Positions 26,302-34,724 of a stretch of DNA of 64,000 nucleotides are shown here, piece by piece. The notes below the pieces were generated by a model, which searched no databases, was not told the DNA's origin, and saw only the letters and a list, made by a program, of their open reading frames with translations. Both the position numbers and the translations under genes were made by a program. The stretch spans positions 89,495 through 153,494 of the forward strand of contig NZ_JABFAO010000004.1 of NCBI RefSeq assembly GCF_017168235.1, in the 5' to 3' direction. The DNA comes from Rhodococcus sp. KRD197. Its GTDB lineage: Bacteria > Actinomycetota > Actinomycetes > Mycobacteriales > Mycobacteriaceae. Position 1 is the stretch's first letter; each line of letters begins with the position of its first letter.

Positions 26302-27342
26302 ATGACTTCAGCTACCGCATACACAGCGACCGCACCGGACGCGCCGCTCGAGAAGGTCACCATCGAGCGGCGCGAGCTCGGTGCGAAGGACGTCCTCATC
26401 GAGGTCAAGTTCGCGGGCATCTGCCACTCCGACATCCACACCGCACGCAACGAGTGGGGCGGCACGACCTACCCCGTCGTTCCCGGCCACGAGATCGCCG
26501 GAATCGTCGCCGAGGTCGGCTCCGAGGTCACCAAGCACAAGGTCGGCGACCGCGTCGGTGTCGGCTGCTTCGTCGACTCCTGCGGTGAATGCGAAGCCTG
26601 CCTCGCCGGTGAGGAGCAGTACTGCTTCAAAGGTGTGACGCAGACGTACAACTCCAGGCTGGCGGACGGCACCACCACCCAGGGTGGGTATTCCACTCAC
26701 ATCGTCGTCACGGAGGGCTTCGTACTCTCGATTCCCGAGGGCATCGAGCTCGACGTAGCTGCTCCACTGCTGTGCGCTGGCATCACGCTGTACTCGCCGC
26801 TCAAGCACTGGGGCGCCGGACCCGGCAAGAAGGTCGCCATCATCGGCATGGGTGGACTCGGCCACGTCGGCGTCAGGATTGCACATGCACTCGGCGCCGA
26901 GGTGACCGTCCTCAGCCAGAGCCTCAGCAAGGAAGCGGACGGCAAGCGGCTCGGCGCGGATCACTACTACGCCACCTCCGATCGGGAGACGTTCAGGAAG
27001 CTCCGCGGCCGGTTCGACCTCATCATCAACACCGTCTCGGCCGAGATCGACATGGACAAGCACATGTCACTGCTCGCGATCAACGGCTCGCTCGTCATCC
27101 TCGGACTGCCGTCCGAACCCATCAAGGTGCGCGGCTTCAGCCTGGCGGCGAATCGCCGCAGTCTCGCCGGTTCCATGGTCGGCGGCATCGCGCAGACGCA
27201 GGAGATGCTCGACTTCTGCGCCGAGCACAAGATCGGCGCCGAGATCGAGACCATTGCGGCGGACCAGATCAACGAAGCCTACGAGCGTGTGCTGAAAAGC
27301 GATGTGCGCTACCGGTTCGTGATCGACGCGCAGACCTTCTAG
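26302..27342 (+). CDS. adhC: zinc-type NAD(P)-dependent alcohol dehydrogenase
   Basis: The 346-residue medium-chain dehydrogenase has the catalytic zinc ligands in GICHSDIHT and PGHEIAG, and the structural-zinc cysteines in [17 protein letters not shown]. The Rossmann motif is [16 protein letters not shown]. The pattern fits the cinnamyl-alcohol-dehydrogenase-like YahK/AdhC group, which usually uses NADPH to reduce aldehydes. The start MTSATAYTA at 26302 is preferred over the frame start at 26266. It converges on ppk2. Confidence 0.9.
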   Translation: MTSATAYTATAPDAPLEKVTIERRELGAKDVLIEVKFAGICHSDIHTARNEWGGTTYPVVPGHEIAGIVAEVGSEVTKHKVGDRVGVGCFVDSCGECEACLAGEEQYCFKGVTQTYNSRLADGTTTQGGYSTHIVVTEGFVLSIPEGIELDVAAPLLCAGITLYSPLKHWGAGPGKKVAIIGMGGLGHVGVRIAHALGAEVTVLSQSLSKEADGKRLGADHYYATSDRETFRKLRGRFDLIINTVSAEIDMDKHMSLLAINGSLVILGLPSEPIKVRGFSLAANRRSLAGSMVGGIAQTQEMLDFCAEHKIGAEIETIAADQINEAYERVLKSDVRYRFVIDAQTF

Positions 27343-27376
27343 ACCCGCACGCCAGTGGCAGCGCCGCCCCGAGTGT

Positions 27377-28246
27377 CTAACTCTCGGCGAGTCGCTGCTT
27401 CTCCCGTTCGACGTCGAAACTCGCAGTCGGCCAATCCAGAGCCAACCGTTCGAGAGCCTCGATCAGCAGCTCCGCGACGGCGAGCCTGCTGTACCACTTG
27501 TTGTTGGCCGGGATGATGTGCCAGGGCGCGTAGTCGGTGCTGGTGCGGTCGATGACACGCTGATAAGCAGCCTTGTACTCGGCGAGGAACGCTCGCTCGG
27601 AGACATCGCTGGGATCGTACTTCCAGTGCTTCTCCGGGCGGTTCAGGCGATCCTGTAGCCGCGACCGCTGCTCCTCGGCGGACACGAACAGGGCAACTTT
27701 GATGATGAGGGTGCCCTCGTCGACAAGTTCCTTCTCGAAGGCGTTGATCTCGTCGAAACGCTCCTCCCACACCGCGCGGGGGACCAGGTCGTGCACGGCA
27801 ACGACCAGCACGTCCTCGTAGTGCGAGCGATCGAAAACACCGATTCGACCACCGCGAGGGAGTGCTTTGCGGATCCGCCACAGAAAGTGGTGCTGCTTTT
27901 CTTCCTTCGAAGGCACACCGAAGGATGCGAGATCGACGCCCTGTGGATCGACCATGCCGATCACGTGGCGAACGATGCCGCCTTTGCCGGCGGTGTCCAT
28001 TCCCTGCAGCACGAGCAGGATCGACCGAAGGTCCCCGGAACGCCCGTGCGCGTAGAGCATCTCCTGGAGGTCGGACAATCTGGCGCCGCGTTCGGCGAGC
28101 AGTTCCTCACCGTCGGTCTTGTCGCCTTCGAACCCGGGGGTGGCGGCGTAGTCGATATCGGTGACGCGGGTGTCGGCGGTTGCCCTCAGTACCTCCACCG
28201 CAGGTGAGGACCACAGCTTCTCGCTCTTTTTCGATGTGTCGGCCAT
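27377..28246 (-). CDS. ppk2: polyphosphate kinase 2 family protein
   Basis: The 289-residue P-loop kinase has Walker A LQGMDTAGKGG and Walker B VFDRSHYEDVLV, with the lid-module segment EERFDEINAFEKEL typical of PPK2 proteins. It transfers phosphate between polyphosphate and nucleotides. One-domain length is typical. The subclass (use of GDP, ADP or AMP) cannot be fixed by eye. The ATG at 28246 lies just after the stop of the lipase gene in the same direction. Confidence 0.9.
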   Translation of the reverse strand: MADTSKKSEKLWSSPAVEVLRATADTRVTDIDYAATPGFEGDKTDGEELLAERGARLSDLQEMLYAHGRSGDLRSILLVLQGMDTAGKGGIVRHVIGMVDPQGVDLASFGVPSKEEKQHHFLWRIRKALPRGGRIGVFDRSHYEDVLVVAVHDLVPRAVWEERFDEINAFEKELVDEGTLIIKVALFVSAEEQRSRLQDRLNRPEKHWKYDPSDVSERAFLAEYKAAYQRVIDRTSTDYAPWHIIPANNKWYSRLAVAELLIEALERLALDWPTASFDVEREKQRLAES

Positions 28247-28268
28247 GACTTCAGACCATAACCGCCGC

Positions 28269-29504
28269 TCAGCAGTTGTTCGGTGAAGGCGCACCCGCGA
28301 ATCGGTCGGCGATCCAGTTCTCGAGTAGGGGGCCGGGATCGACCGAGTGTCCTTGACCTTCGAGTTCGACTCGGAGGACGGTGTCGCCGAGTTCGCATGC
28401 GCGTCCGAGTGCGTCCTCGGTCCATGCCGGTCGCACGATGTCGTCAGCGTCTCCGTAGACGGCAAGGATCGGTGCCGACGAAGGGGCTTTGGGCAGTGCG
28501 TAGTCCTGCAACCGCATGGTGAGTTGGCCGGCTGCTTCGGTGTCCGTTGCAGTGGTGTCGCCGGCGTCGATTCGCCCGGCCACCGCTGAGCGAGCCGCAA
28601 TCCCTTCGGGGCCGCAGGAGCCGAGTTCCGCGGAGCGCTCGCCGAGCAATCCGTGCAAATGTTCGGATGGTTCGATCGACGGATCGACGGCGGCCGCACC
28701 CTCGACGATGACCGGATACAGCGCCTGCTGCCCACCGGAAAGCGTCGAGGTCTGGGCCAGCGCGACGACGGGCGAGACGTCCAGCGCGGGCGCGAGAACT
28801 GCCGTTCCCAGAAGTTCGAGGCCATCGCCGTAGAGGTCGTTGTATTCGTTCGCGGCCCACGCGGCATGTCCGCCCTGAGACGTTCCGGCAGCAACCCATC
28901 GTGTGGACAGACTCGGGTCCAGGTTGCGGGCGCCGCGTACGGAATCGATGACGTTGAATCCAGCGGTCCGCGGCTCCAGGTAGGGATGCGGTGGGGAGTC
29001 GACGCTGCTGCTCAATCCCTGATAGTCGGTGTAGACCACGGCATATCCCTGCTGCAGCAGGAACGAGACCGCACCGGCGTCACCGGCCAGCTCGCTCGCC
29101 TCCGTCGGTGCGCAGCCGGGGGTGATGCCGACGGTGCCGTGCGCGTAGGCGACGACGTGGTGACCCTCTGCGGGCGCGGGGTCACCGGGCACGAACAGGG
29201 CGCCGGTGACCTTCGTGGATTCACCGGTGACGCCGGATATCGAGTTGTAGACGAAAGTGGCGGCGACGGTGCCGTCGGGGAAGTCGTTCGGATCGAACTC
29301 GGTGTCGGTCGAGGTCGACACTATCGATCCGCGCGCCGCGACGGCCTCGTCGGTGGCCGTGGGTGGTGACGTCGAGTAGGCGGGTGCTGCCGTGTCGGTG
29401 GCGCAGGCACCGAGCGCGGCGCAGATGACGACCGATGCGCTCGCAACAGCCGTCGTAGTTCCTCGGGACCGTCCACGCGTAAGGGCTTGCACGTCGAGAA
29501 TCAA
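28269..29504 (-). CDS. secreted lipoprotein lipase (LIP/secretory lipase family)
   Basis: The product of up to 411 residues has a signal peptide ending in lipobox ALGAC (Cys34 from the TTG at 29504). An alpha/beta hydrolase of the secretory lipase family follows, with nucleophile elbow AGTSQGGHA, acid YGDADDIV and histidine GQGHSVDP. It probably hydrolyses esters outside the cell. Two starts are plausible: TTG 29504 or GTG 29492, which differ by 4 codons. The 5' end coincides with an exact 17-base tandem duplication, so the start context has been copied. Confidence 0.85.
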   Translation of the reverse strand: MILDVQALTRGRSRGTTTAVASASVVICAALGACATDTAAPAYSTSPPTATDEAVAARGSIVSTSTDTEFDPNDFPDGTVAATFVYNSISGVTGESTKVTGALFVPGDPAPAEGHHVVAYAHGTVGITPGCAPTEASELAGDAGAVSFLLQQGYAVVYTDYQGLSSSVDSPPHPYLEPRTAGFNVIDSVRGARNLDPSLSTRWVAAGTSQGGHAAWAANEYNDLYGDGLELLGTAVLAPALDVSPVVALAQTSTLSGGQQALYPVIVEGAAAVDPSIEPSEHLHGLLGERSAELGSCGPEGIAARSAVAGRIDAGDTTATDTEAAGQLTMRLQDYALPKAPSSAPILAVYGDADDIVRPAWTEDALGRACELGDTVLRVELEGQGHSVDPGPLLENWIADRFAGAPSPNNC

Positions 29505-29522
29505 AGCACGTCGAGAATCAAA
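29489..29522. repeat. exact 17-base tandem duplication at lipase 5' end
   Basis: GCACGTCGAGAATCAAA occurs twice with no spacer (29489-29505, 29506-29522). Read on the minus strand, each copy contains TTG and GTG triplets, and the copy nearer the gene holds both possible lipase start codons. Confidence 0.9.
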
Positions 29523-29549
29523 ACACCTCGGGCCAAGCGCGACCGCTGG

Positions 29550-30536
29550 CTACTGCAGCGGCGTTGCGAACAGTGGAACAGCGTTCTCGATCGCGTACAG
29601 GGTCCCCGGAACCGAGGCACTGGAGAACGCGTTGCTGAGAACCTGATCGTCGAGGACCACCAGTCGGCCATCGAGCGCGCTGGGGAGATTCTGGATGGAG
29701 GGATCGTCTTCGATGACCTCGGCGGTGTCGCCGATCGGGAACATGACAGTCAGGTCGGCGTCGAGCACGGACGCATTCTCCGCCGACAGATTCACCGAGA
29801 ATCGGCCTTCCTGCGCGAGTTCCTGGATCTCGGCGTCGTTGACGAATCCGAGTCGCTTCATGAAATCGACCCGTACGTCTCCGTCGACGTAAGCGCCCAG
29901 CTGGCCGCTGTACACGGTGCCGACGGCGACGGTCTTGTCGGCGAATTGTGGGTTGGCCTGCACCGCTGCATCGAAGGCCGCGTCGGTCTCGTCGATGAGC
30001 CGGCGGCCCTCGTCCACCTTGCCCAGTGCTTGGGCAACGAGCTCGGTCTGGCCGTCCCAGCTGGTGCCGTAGGCAATGTCGGTGCCCTCGGGGGCGGCGA
30101 CGGTGGGAGCGATCTCGGAGAGCTCGTCGTAGATGTCCTGCTCGTTGCTACTGCGGGTCCACAGGATGAGGTCGGGCGCGAGCGCCGCCACCGATTCCAT
30201 CGAGATCTCGTTGGTGCCGATGATCGTCGGGGGTGTGTCGTAGGAATCCTCGACCCACGGGCCGAGGCCGTCGCCGCCGACACCGAGCCAGTCGCTCGCG
30301 CCGACCGGCTGCACGCCGAGCGCGAGCGCGGTTTCGGCGTCGGACCAACCGAGTGCGACGACTCGCTGCGGGTCCTCGGGCACGGTCACCTCGCCGAAGA
30401 TCGTGCTGACGGTGGCACCCTCGGGCGATGCGGAGTCGGTATCGGAAGCCGAGTCCGAGCTGGTGCACGCGGACACGGTCAGTGCGGCGACGAGGGCCAG
30501 ACCTGGGACGAGAATCGAGAGACGGGATTTGCGCAT
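29550..30536 (-). CDS. iron-siderophore ABC transporter substrate-binding lipoprotein
   Basis: The 328-residue product has a lipobox VSAC (Cys24) and the class III binding-protein fold: GEVTVPEDPQRVVALGWSD, the segment LAPDLILWTRSSNEQ, and a C-terminal lobe. This matches FepB/FecB-like Fe3+-siderophore binders. The start codon lies inside a DtxR/IdeR-type iron box, which strongly supports iron-repressed expression. No permease or ATPase genes are adjacent, so it must share a transporter encoded elsewhere. Confidence 0.9.
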   Translation of the reverse strand: MRKSRLSILVPGLALVAALTVSACTSSDSASDTDSASPEGATVSTIFGEVTVPEDPQRVVALGWSDAETALALGVQPVGASDWLGVGGDGLGPWVEDSYDTPPTIIGTNEISMESVAALAPDLILWTRSSNEQDIYDELSEIAPTVAAPEGTDIAYGTSWDGQTELVAQALGKVDEGRRLIDETDAAFDAAVQANPQFADKTVAVGTVYSGQLGAYVDGDVRVDFMKRLGFVNDAEIQELAQEGRFSVNLSAENASVLDADLTVMFPIGDTAEVIEDDPSIQNLPSALDGRLVVLDDQVLSNAFSSASVPGTLYAIENAVPLFATPLQ

Positions 30537-30553
30537 AGGTAAAGCTAACCTAT
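30535..30553. promoter_or_regulatory. iron box (DtxR/IdeR site) over the start codon
   Basis: On the minus strand the sequence is ATAGGTTAGCTTTACCTAT. It matches 14 of 19 positions of TTAGGTTAGGCTAACCTAA, including both AGGT/ACCT ends. It covers two bases of the ATG of the siderophore-binding gene, so repression would block a leaderless or very short-leader transcript. Confidence 0.75.
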
Positions 30554-30618
30554 GTCGGCGGTTTTAGGGAACCTGTGCGCTGCCTGCAGAGCGGGTTCTC
30601 GTGAGTAGGCTCGGATGC

Positions 30619-30786
30619 ATGGCAGCCGACTACACAGAACCCAGCCCGGAAACATCGATCGAGGATCGGCTCGAGGCCACCCGCGAGGAGTCCGACGAAC
30701 CGCTGTCGATTCCCACGGAAGCTGATCCCGCCGACGTCGTCGAACAGCACATCGAGGTCCCCATCGACCCCGAGGACGAGCGCTAG
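30619..30786 (+). CDS. small acidic conserved hypothetical protein
   Basis: The 55-residue product starts MAADYTEPSPE and is strongly acidic, with no cysteine or hydrophobic helix. The EADPADVVEQ motif recurs in small actinobacterial proteins at this kind of location, but no function is known to me. A GTG at 30601 is an alternative start. The stop overlaps the convergent TetR stop by 4 bases. Confidence 0.6.
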   Translation: MAADYTEPSPETSIEDRLEATREESDEPLSIPTEADPADVVEQHIEVPIDPEDER

Positions 30787-31544
30787 TCTGCCGTCCCAGG
30801 CTCTTGGCTTGCCCGTTCCTCGCGCGCCTGTTCGTCGACGAGCGGGTGGGGCTGAGAGTTGAACTTCGCGGGTGAGCCGTTTGCCATCGCCACGCCGTGG
30901 ATTCCGCCCCAGGTCATCATGCTGAGGTAGTCGATGAGGTCCTCGGCCGACATCGACTTGTTCGATATCCACCAGTGCGTTGCCAGCTGGACGGCGCCGA
31001 CGATCGCAAACGCCCACGGCACCGAACCACCTGAATCCATCTGACGGGCGCGCAGGCGCTCACCGAGCACGGTGGCGAGCAGTTCCGCGATCATGCGTTC
31101 GGATTCGGCGACGACGTCCCGGTTGCTGTTGGCGTTGTTCGACATCACGTAGAGGTAGACCTCGGGGTCGGTGGCGACCGTCTCGACGTATGCGGTGATG
31201 ACCGCTCGGGTGAGGCTGTACTCGTCGAGCTGCTCCGAGATGGCGAGGTAGATCCGCGGCGCCAGGGTCGTCTCGACATACCGGCTCATCGTTGCGGTCG
31301 TCAGATCGCTCTTGTCGGTGAAGTAGCGGTAGAGAACCGTCTTGGAAATACCGATCTCCGACGCGATCTCGTCCATCCCGATGTCTCGGCCGCGCAGCCG
31401 GATTGCTGCGAGGGTGCCGTCGACGAGTTCCTCGCGACGCGCGATCTTGTGCTCGCGCCAGCGCCGTTTCCGTCCGTCCGGCTTCTCCGTCTTGGCCCCC
31501 GACTTCGTGTCGCTCGTGCCCTCTGATGTCGCATTACTTGCCAC
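30783..31544 (-). CDS. TetR family regulator (Rv0472c-type)
   Basis: The 253-residue product has a basic N-terminal tail (GRKRRWREHKIARREEL), the HTH DIGMDEIASEIGISKTVLYRYF and a helical ligand domain with WGGIHGVAMANG near the end. I chose GTG 31544 (VASNATSEG); the frame continues upstream to 31751 but is Arg/Cys-rich and non-native. It is divergent from the DUF445 gene, as Rv0472c is from Rv0473. In mycobacteria the homologue has been linked to cell-envelope lipid control; that role is only inferred here. Confidence 0.88.
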   Translation of the reverse strand: MASNATSEGTSDTKSGAKTEKPDGRKRRWREHKIARREELVDGTLAAIRLRGRDIGMDEIASEIGISKTVLYRYFTDKSDLTTATMSRYVETTLAPRIYLAISEQLDEYSLTRAVITAYVETVATDPEVYLYVMSNNANSNRDVVAESERMIAELLATVLGERLRARQMDSGGSVPWAFAIVGAVQLATHWWISNKSMSAEDLIDYLSMMTWGGIHGVAMANGSPAKFNSQPHPLVDEQAREERASQEPGTAD

Positions 31545-31663
31545 GTGTGCCCGCCGTATCCCATCGTCGACTGCTCCGTGGATCAGCTTAGGCGTCCGCA
31601 GCCTCGCTCGCGCGCAGCGCGTCGGGCGGTGGAGGGGCTCGCGGGCGCAGGCACAATGGCGGT

Positions 31664-32926
31664 GTGCAACTGATGAATTTCGACGACGCCACCAAGCGGC
31701 GCGATCTCCGCAAGATGAAACTCGTCGCGACAGGGTTCCTCGCATTCGCAACGGCTGTCTATTTCTTCTGCCGTTGGCAGGAGTCGCAGGGCGCAGGCGA
31801 GTGGGTCAGTTACGTGCGCGCGTCCGCGGAGGCCGGGATGATCGGTGGACTCGCGGACTGGTTCGCGGTGACAGCTCTGTTCAAGCACCCCTTGGGCATT
31901 CCGATTCCGCACACCGCGATCATCAGAAAGAAGAAGGATCAGCTCGGGACGAGCCTCGGATCGTTCGTGGGCGACAACTTCCTCGCGCCCGACGTGGTGT
32001 CGGAGAAGGTGCAGTCGGCGCAGATTCCGCTGCGATTGGGCACGTGGCTGGCCGAACCTCGCAATGCCGAACGCGTCGCCGCCGAATCGTCGACGCTGTT
32101 GCACGGAGTTGTCGGCGTGCTCAACGACGAGGACATCACGCAGGTGATCGACAACACCATCGTCCGCAGGCTCGCCGATCCGCAGTGGGGGCCGCCCATC
32201 GGACGGGTGCTCGACGAGTTGATCAAGGAGAACCGGCAGCTCCCGCTGATCGACATGCTCGCCGAACGCGCACACCAGTGGGCGCTGAGCAGTCAGGACA
32301 CCATCGACCGGGTCATCTCCCGTGACTCGCCGACGTGGTCGCCGAAGTTCGTCGACACACTCCTCGGCGAGAAGATCTACAAGGAGATCGTCGAATTCAC
32401 GTGGAAGGTCCGCTCGAACCCGCAGCACGAACTGAGATTGGCCGCCAACAAGTTCCTCGTCGACTATGCCCACGATCTGCAGCACGATCCGGTAACCATC
32501 GAGAAGGCCGAATCGCTCAAGTCGCAGATCATGGGCCGCGAGGAGATCACCAGCCTCGCCGCTGCGACGTGGAAGGTAGCCAAGCGACTCATCACCGAAT
32601 CGGTGGACGACCCGTCGAGCACCTTGCGGGTGAAGATCAAGGAGAACGTCGAGAGCTGGGGCGCGCGTATCCGTGACGATGACGTACTGCGCGACAAGGT
32701 CGACGGTTGGCTGCTCGGCGGCGCTCGGTACGTGGCGGCGAACTACGCCGACGAGATCACCACGATCATCACCGACACGGTCGCCCGCTGGGACGCCGAG
32801 GAAGCGAGCAGCAAGATCGAGCTGCAGGTGGGTCGGGATCTGCAGTTCATCCGTATCAACGGCACGGTCGTCGGCGCCCTGGCGGGTCTGACGATCTACA
32901 CGGTGTCCGATCTGATCTTCGGGTAG
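31664..32926 (+). CDS. DUF445 membrane protein (Rv0473-type)
   Basis: The product of 420 residues has an N-terminal membrane helix (LVATGFLAFATAVYFF), the DUF445 segment AEAGMIGGLADWFAVTALFKHPLGIPIPHTAII, a long helical region and a C-terminal membrane helix (VVGALAGLTIYTVSDLIF). Both ends are therefore membrane-anchored. The start may be GTG 31664 or ATG 31673. Function is unknown; family members are envelope proteins. Synteny with Rv0473 is clear. Confidence 0.9.
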   Translation: MQLMNFDDATKRRDLRKMKLVATGFLAFATAVYFFCRWQESQGAGEWVSYVRASAEAGMIGGLADWFAVTALFKHPLGIPIPHTAIIRKKKDQLGTSLGSFVGDNFLAPDVVSEKVQSAQIPLRLGTWLAEPRNAERVAAESSTLLHGVVGVLNDEDITQVIDNTIVRRLADPQWGPPIGRVLDELIKENRQLPLIDMLAERAHQWALSSQDTIDRVISRDSPTWSPKFVDTLLGEKIYKEIVEFTWKVRSNPQHELRLAANKFLVDYAHDLQHDPVTIEKAESLKSQIMGREEITSLAAATWKVAKRLITESVDDPSSTLRVKIKENVESWGARIRDDDVLRDKVDGWLLGGARYVAANYADEITTIITDTVARWDAEEASSKIELQVGRDLQFIRINGTVVGALAGLTIYTVSDLIFG

Positions 32927-32947
32927 CCGAGACCAGCGCTAGCAGAG

Positions 32948-32965
32948 TGCTTGCTATAGCTAGCA
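32948..32965. promoter_or_regulatory. dyad upstream of the XRE-hbhA operon
   Basis: TGCTTGC-TATA-GCTAGCA is a near-perfect 7-base dyad (one mismatch) around TATA, and another GCTAGCA lies at 32938-32944. It sits 67 bases before the XRE start. It could be the XRE operator over a promoter. Confidence 0.45.
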
Positions 32966-33031
32966 CCCTTCGGTATCGTCTTGCCCGTACGCCGGAACCA
33001 CAAGTTTCGAGATACGGATCGAGTGGTGAGC

Positions 33032-33568
33032 ATGACCCCAAAAGACGATGATCAGATCGACAGTCAGGGGATAGTCGCCAAAGTGTCCGAGGCAACGGAG
33101 GTCGTAGCCGAGGCGAGTGATCTCGTCGCGAGTGTCGTGACCACTGCGGCGTCGGATATCGGCAGTTACATCCGCAGCCAACGCGAGGCTGCCCAGGTTT
33201 CGATGCGGCAACTCGCGACGAGGGCGGGGGTGAGCAACCCGTATTTGAGCCAGATAGAGCGCGGGTTGCGGAAGCCATCCGCAGAGGTGCTCACGCAGAT
33301 CGCCAAGGGTCTGCGAATGTCCTCGGAAGCGTTGTACGTACGGGCCGGGTTCTTGGAAGAACGTCCGCACGGTCCAGTTCGAGATGCCTTGCTCGGCGAC
33401 ACAGAGATCACCGAACGACAGAAGCACGTGCTGATGGAGATCTACGACTCGTTCCGTCGTGAAAACGAGCAGACGCAGAACACGGCCGAGACCACACCGC
33501 CGGTGTCGGCACCGCAAGATGTCAGCAGCGAACCGCCAATCACTCATCAGGAGTTTTTCCATGACTGA
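33032..33568 (+). CDS. XRE-family regulator (Rv0474-type)
   Basis: The 178-residue product has an N-terminal helical region of ~50 residues (DDDQIDSQGIVAKVSEATE), an HTH_3 domain (VSMRQLATRAGVSNPYLSQIE) and a low-complexity tail rich in Thr, Pro and Glu. The ATG at 33032 is preceded by in-frame GTGs that could also serve. It overlaps hbhA by 8 bases (ATGACTGA), so both are coupled. As in M. tuberculosis, it likely controls its own operon. Confidence 0.9.
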   Translation: MTPKDDDQIDSQGIVAKVSEATEVVAEASDLVASVVTTAASDIGSYIRSQREAAQVSMRQLATRAGVSNPYLSQIERGLRKPSAEVLTQIAKGLRMSSEALYVRAGFLEERPHGPVRDALLGDTEITERQKHVLMEIYDSFRRENEQTQNTAETTPPVSAPQDVSSEPPITHQEFFHD

Positions 33569-34343
33569 CCCCAAGAACTTCGACAACGTCCGGACACCCA
33601 TCTACGCAGCCGTCGGCGCCGGTGACGCGGTCGTGCAGGCAGTGGCCGACGTCGTCGCGCAGGTGCGTTCGCGCGCCGAGACCCGCGGCGGTGAGGTGAC
33701 CGAGCGTGTCGATACCGCTCGCGCTCGCATCGCCGACCTGTCCGAGGACGTCACCGAGGGTGTCGAATCCCTTCGCGAGCGGTTGACCGCTCTGCCCGCC
33801 GAGCTGCCCGACGAGATCGCCGACCTCCGTGAGCGTTTCACCCCCGAGGAACTGCGCAAGGTTGCCGAGGCATACCTGAAGGTCGCATCGGACCTGTACA
33901 CCTCGCTCGCAGAGCGCGGTGAAGAAACAGTCGAGCGCATCCGGCGTACACCTGCCATCGAAGAAGGCCTCGAGCGCGCCAACGCGGCAGCAAACGACGT
34001 CGTCGATCTGACCGAGCAGGCACTGGGCACCGTGGCGTCGCAGACCCGCGCAGTCGGCGAGCGCGCCGCAGCACTTGCAGGCGTGGCGTCGGACAAGGTT
34101 CGCGAGTCCGCTGAAGAGCTCGCCGACGAGATCGACGAGGCCGGCGAGGACGCCAAGGAAGCAGCCACCTCGGCCTCGGACAAGGTCAGCGGCCAGGCGG
34201 GCAAGGTCGAGTCCAAGACCCGCGGCACCGACAGTTCGCCCATCAAGAAGGCCGCACCGGCCAAGAAGGCCACACCGGCACCGGCTGCGAAGAAGACCGC
34301 CGCTCCGGCCAAGAAAGCACCGGCGAAGAAGACCACTCGCTGA
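33561..34343 (+). CDS. hbhA: heparin-binding hemagglutinin-like protein HbhA
   Basis: The 260-residue product matches the HbhA layout: a short N-terminus, a long amphipathic coiled coil of ~150 residues (FTPEELRKVAEAYLKVASDLY is the best conserved block) and a C-terminal Lys/Ala/Pro-rich tail with repeated AKK units. In mycobacteria the tail binds heparan sulphate, and the protein is also tied to intracellular lipid inclusions. The latter role is more likely in an environmental Rhodococcus, and this is an inference. A perfect hairpin with a T run follows. Confidence 0.93.
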   Translation: MTDPKNFDNVRTPIYAAVGAGDAVVQAVADVVAQVRSRAETRGGEVTERVDTARARIADLSEDVTEGVESLRERLTALPAELPDEIADLRERFTPEELRKVAEAYLKVASDLYTSLAERGEETVERIRRTPAIEEGLERANAAANDVVDLTEQALGTVASQTRAVGERAAALAGVASDKVRESAEELADEIDEAGEDAKEAATSASDKVSGQAGKVESKTRGTDSSPIKKAAPAKKATPAPAAKKTAAPAKKAPAKKTTR

Positions 34344-34354
34344 ACGTGAGCTTC

Positions 34355-34389
34355 ACGGCCCCTGCACCTCACAGTGCGGGGGCCGTTTT
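34355..34389 (+). terminator. Rho-independent terminator after hbhA
   Basis: The stem ACGGCCCC/GGGGCCGT, a T-G pair and GCAC/GTGC enclose a CTCACA loop. The structure is followed by TTTT. Confidence 0.9.
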
Positions 34390-34404
34390 GCGTAGTATGG
34401 GGTC

Positions 34405-34698
34405 GTGCAAACCGTCTACAGCGCGCAGGCCATGGCTTTCTGGATACTGCAGCTCATCTCGCTTGTCGGCGCTGTCATAGCGTTGTTCCACGCTGTGCGT
34501 CAGCGTTCCGACGCGTTTCCCGCAGTCGGCAAACTCACCAAGCCGGCCTGGCTGGGAATCCTGGGCGTGGCCACACTACTCATGATCGTCGGACCAGGAA
34601 TCATCTTCCTGTGGGTCATCGGCGTCGTCGCGGTATGTGTCTACCTGGTCGACGTACGACCTAAGGTCGACGCGATTCAACGCGGCCCACGCTGGTAA
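34405..34698 (+). CDS. DUF2516 membrane protein (Rv0476-type)
   Basis: The 97-residue product has three predicted membrane segments (FWILQLISLVGAVIALFHAV; AWLGILGVATLLMIV; GIIFLWVIGVVAVCVYLV) and a DVRPK basic end. It starts at GTG 34405, only 15 bases after the hbhA terminator. Its function is not known. The gene is conserved next to hbhA in mycolata. Confidence 0.85.
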   Translation: MQTVYSAQAMAFWILQLISLVGAVIALFHAVRQRSDAFPAVGKLTKPAWLGILGVATLLMIVGPGIIFLWVIGVVAVCVYLVDVRPKVDAIQRGPRW

Positions 34699-34724
34699 AC
34701 CGACCCAACCAAGGAGAGATATAC

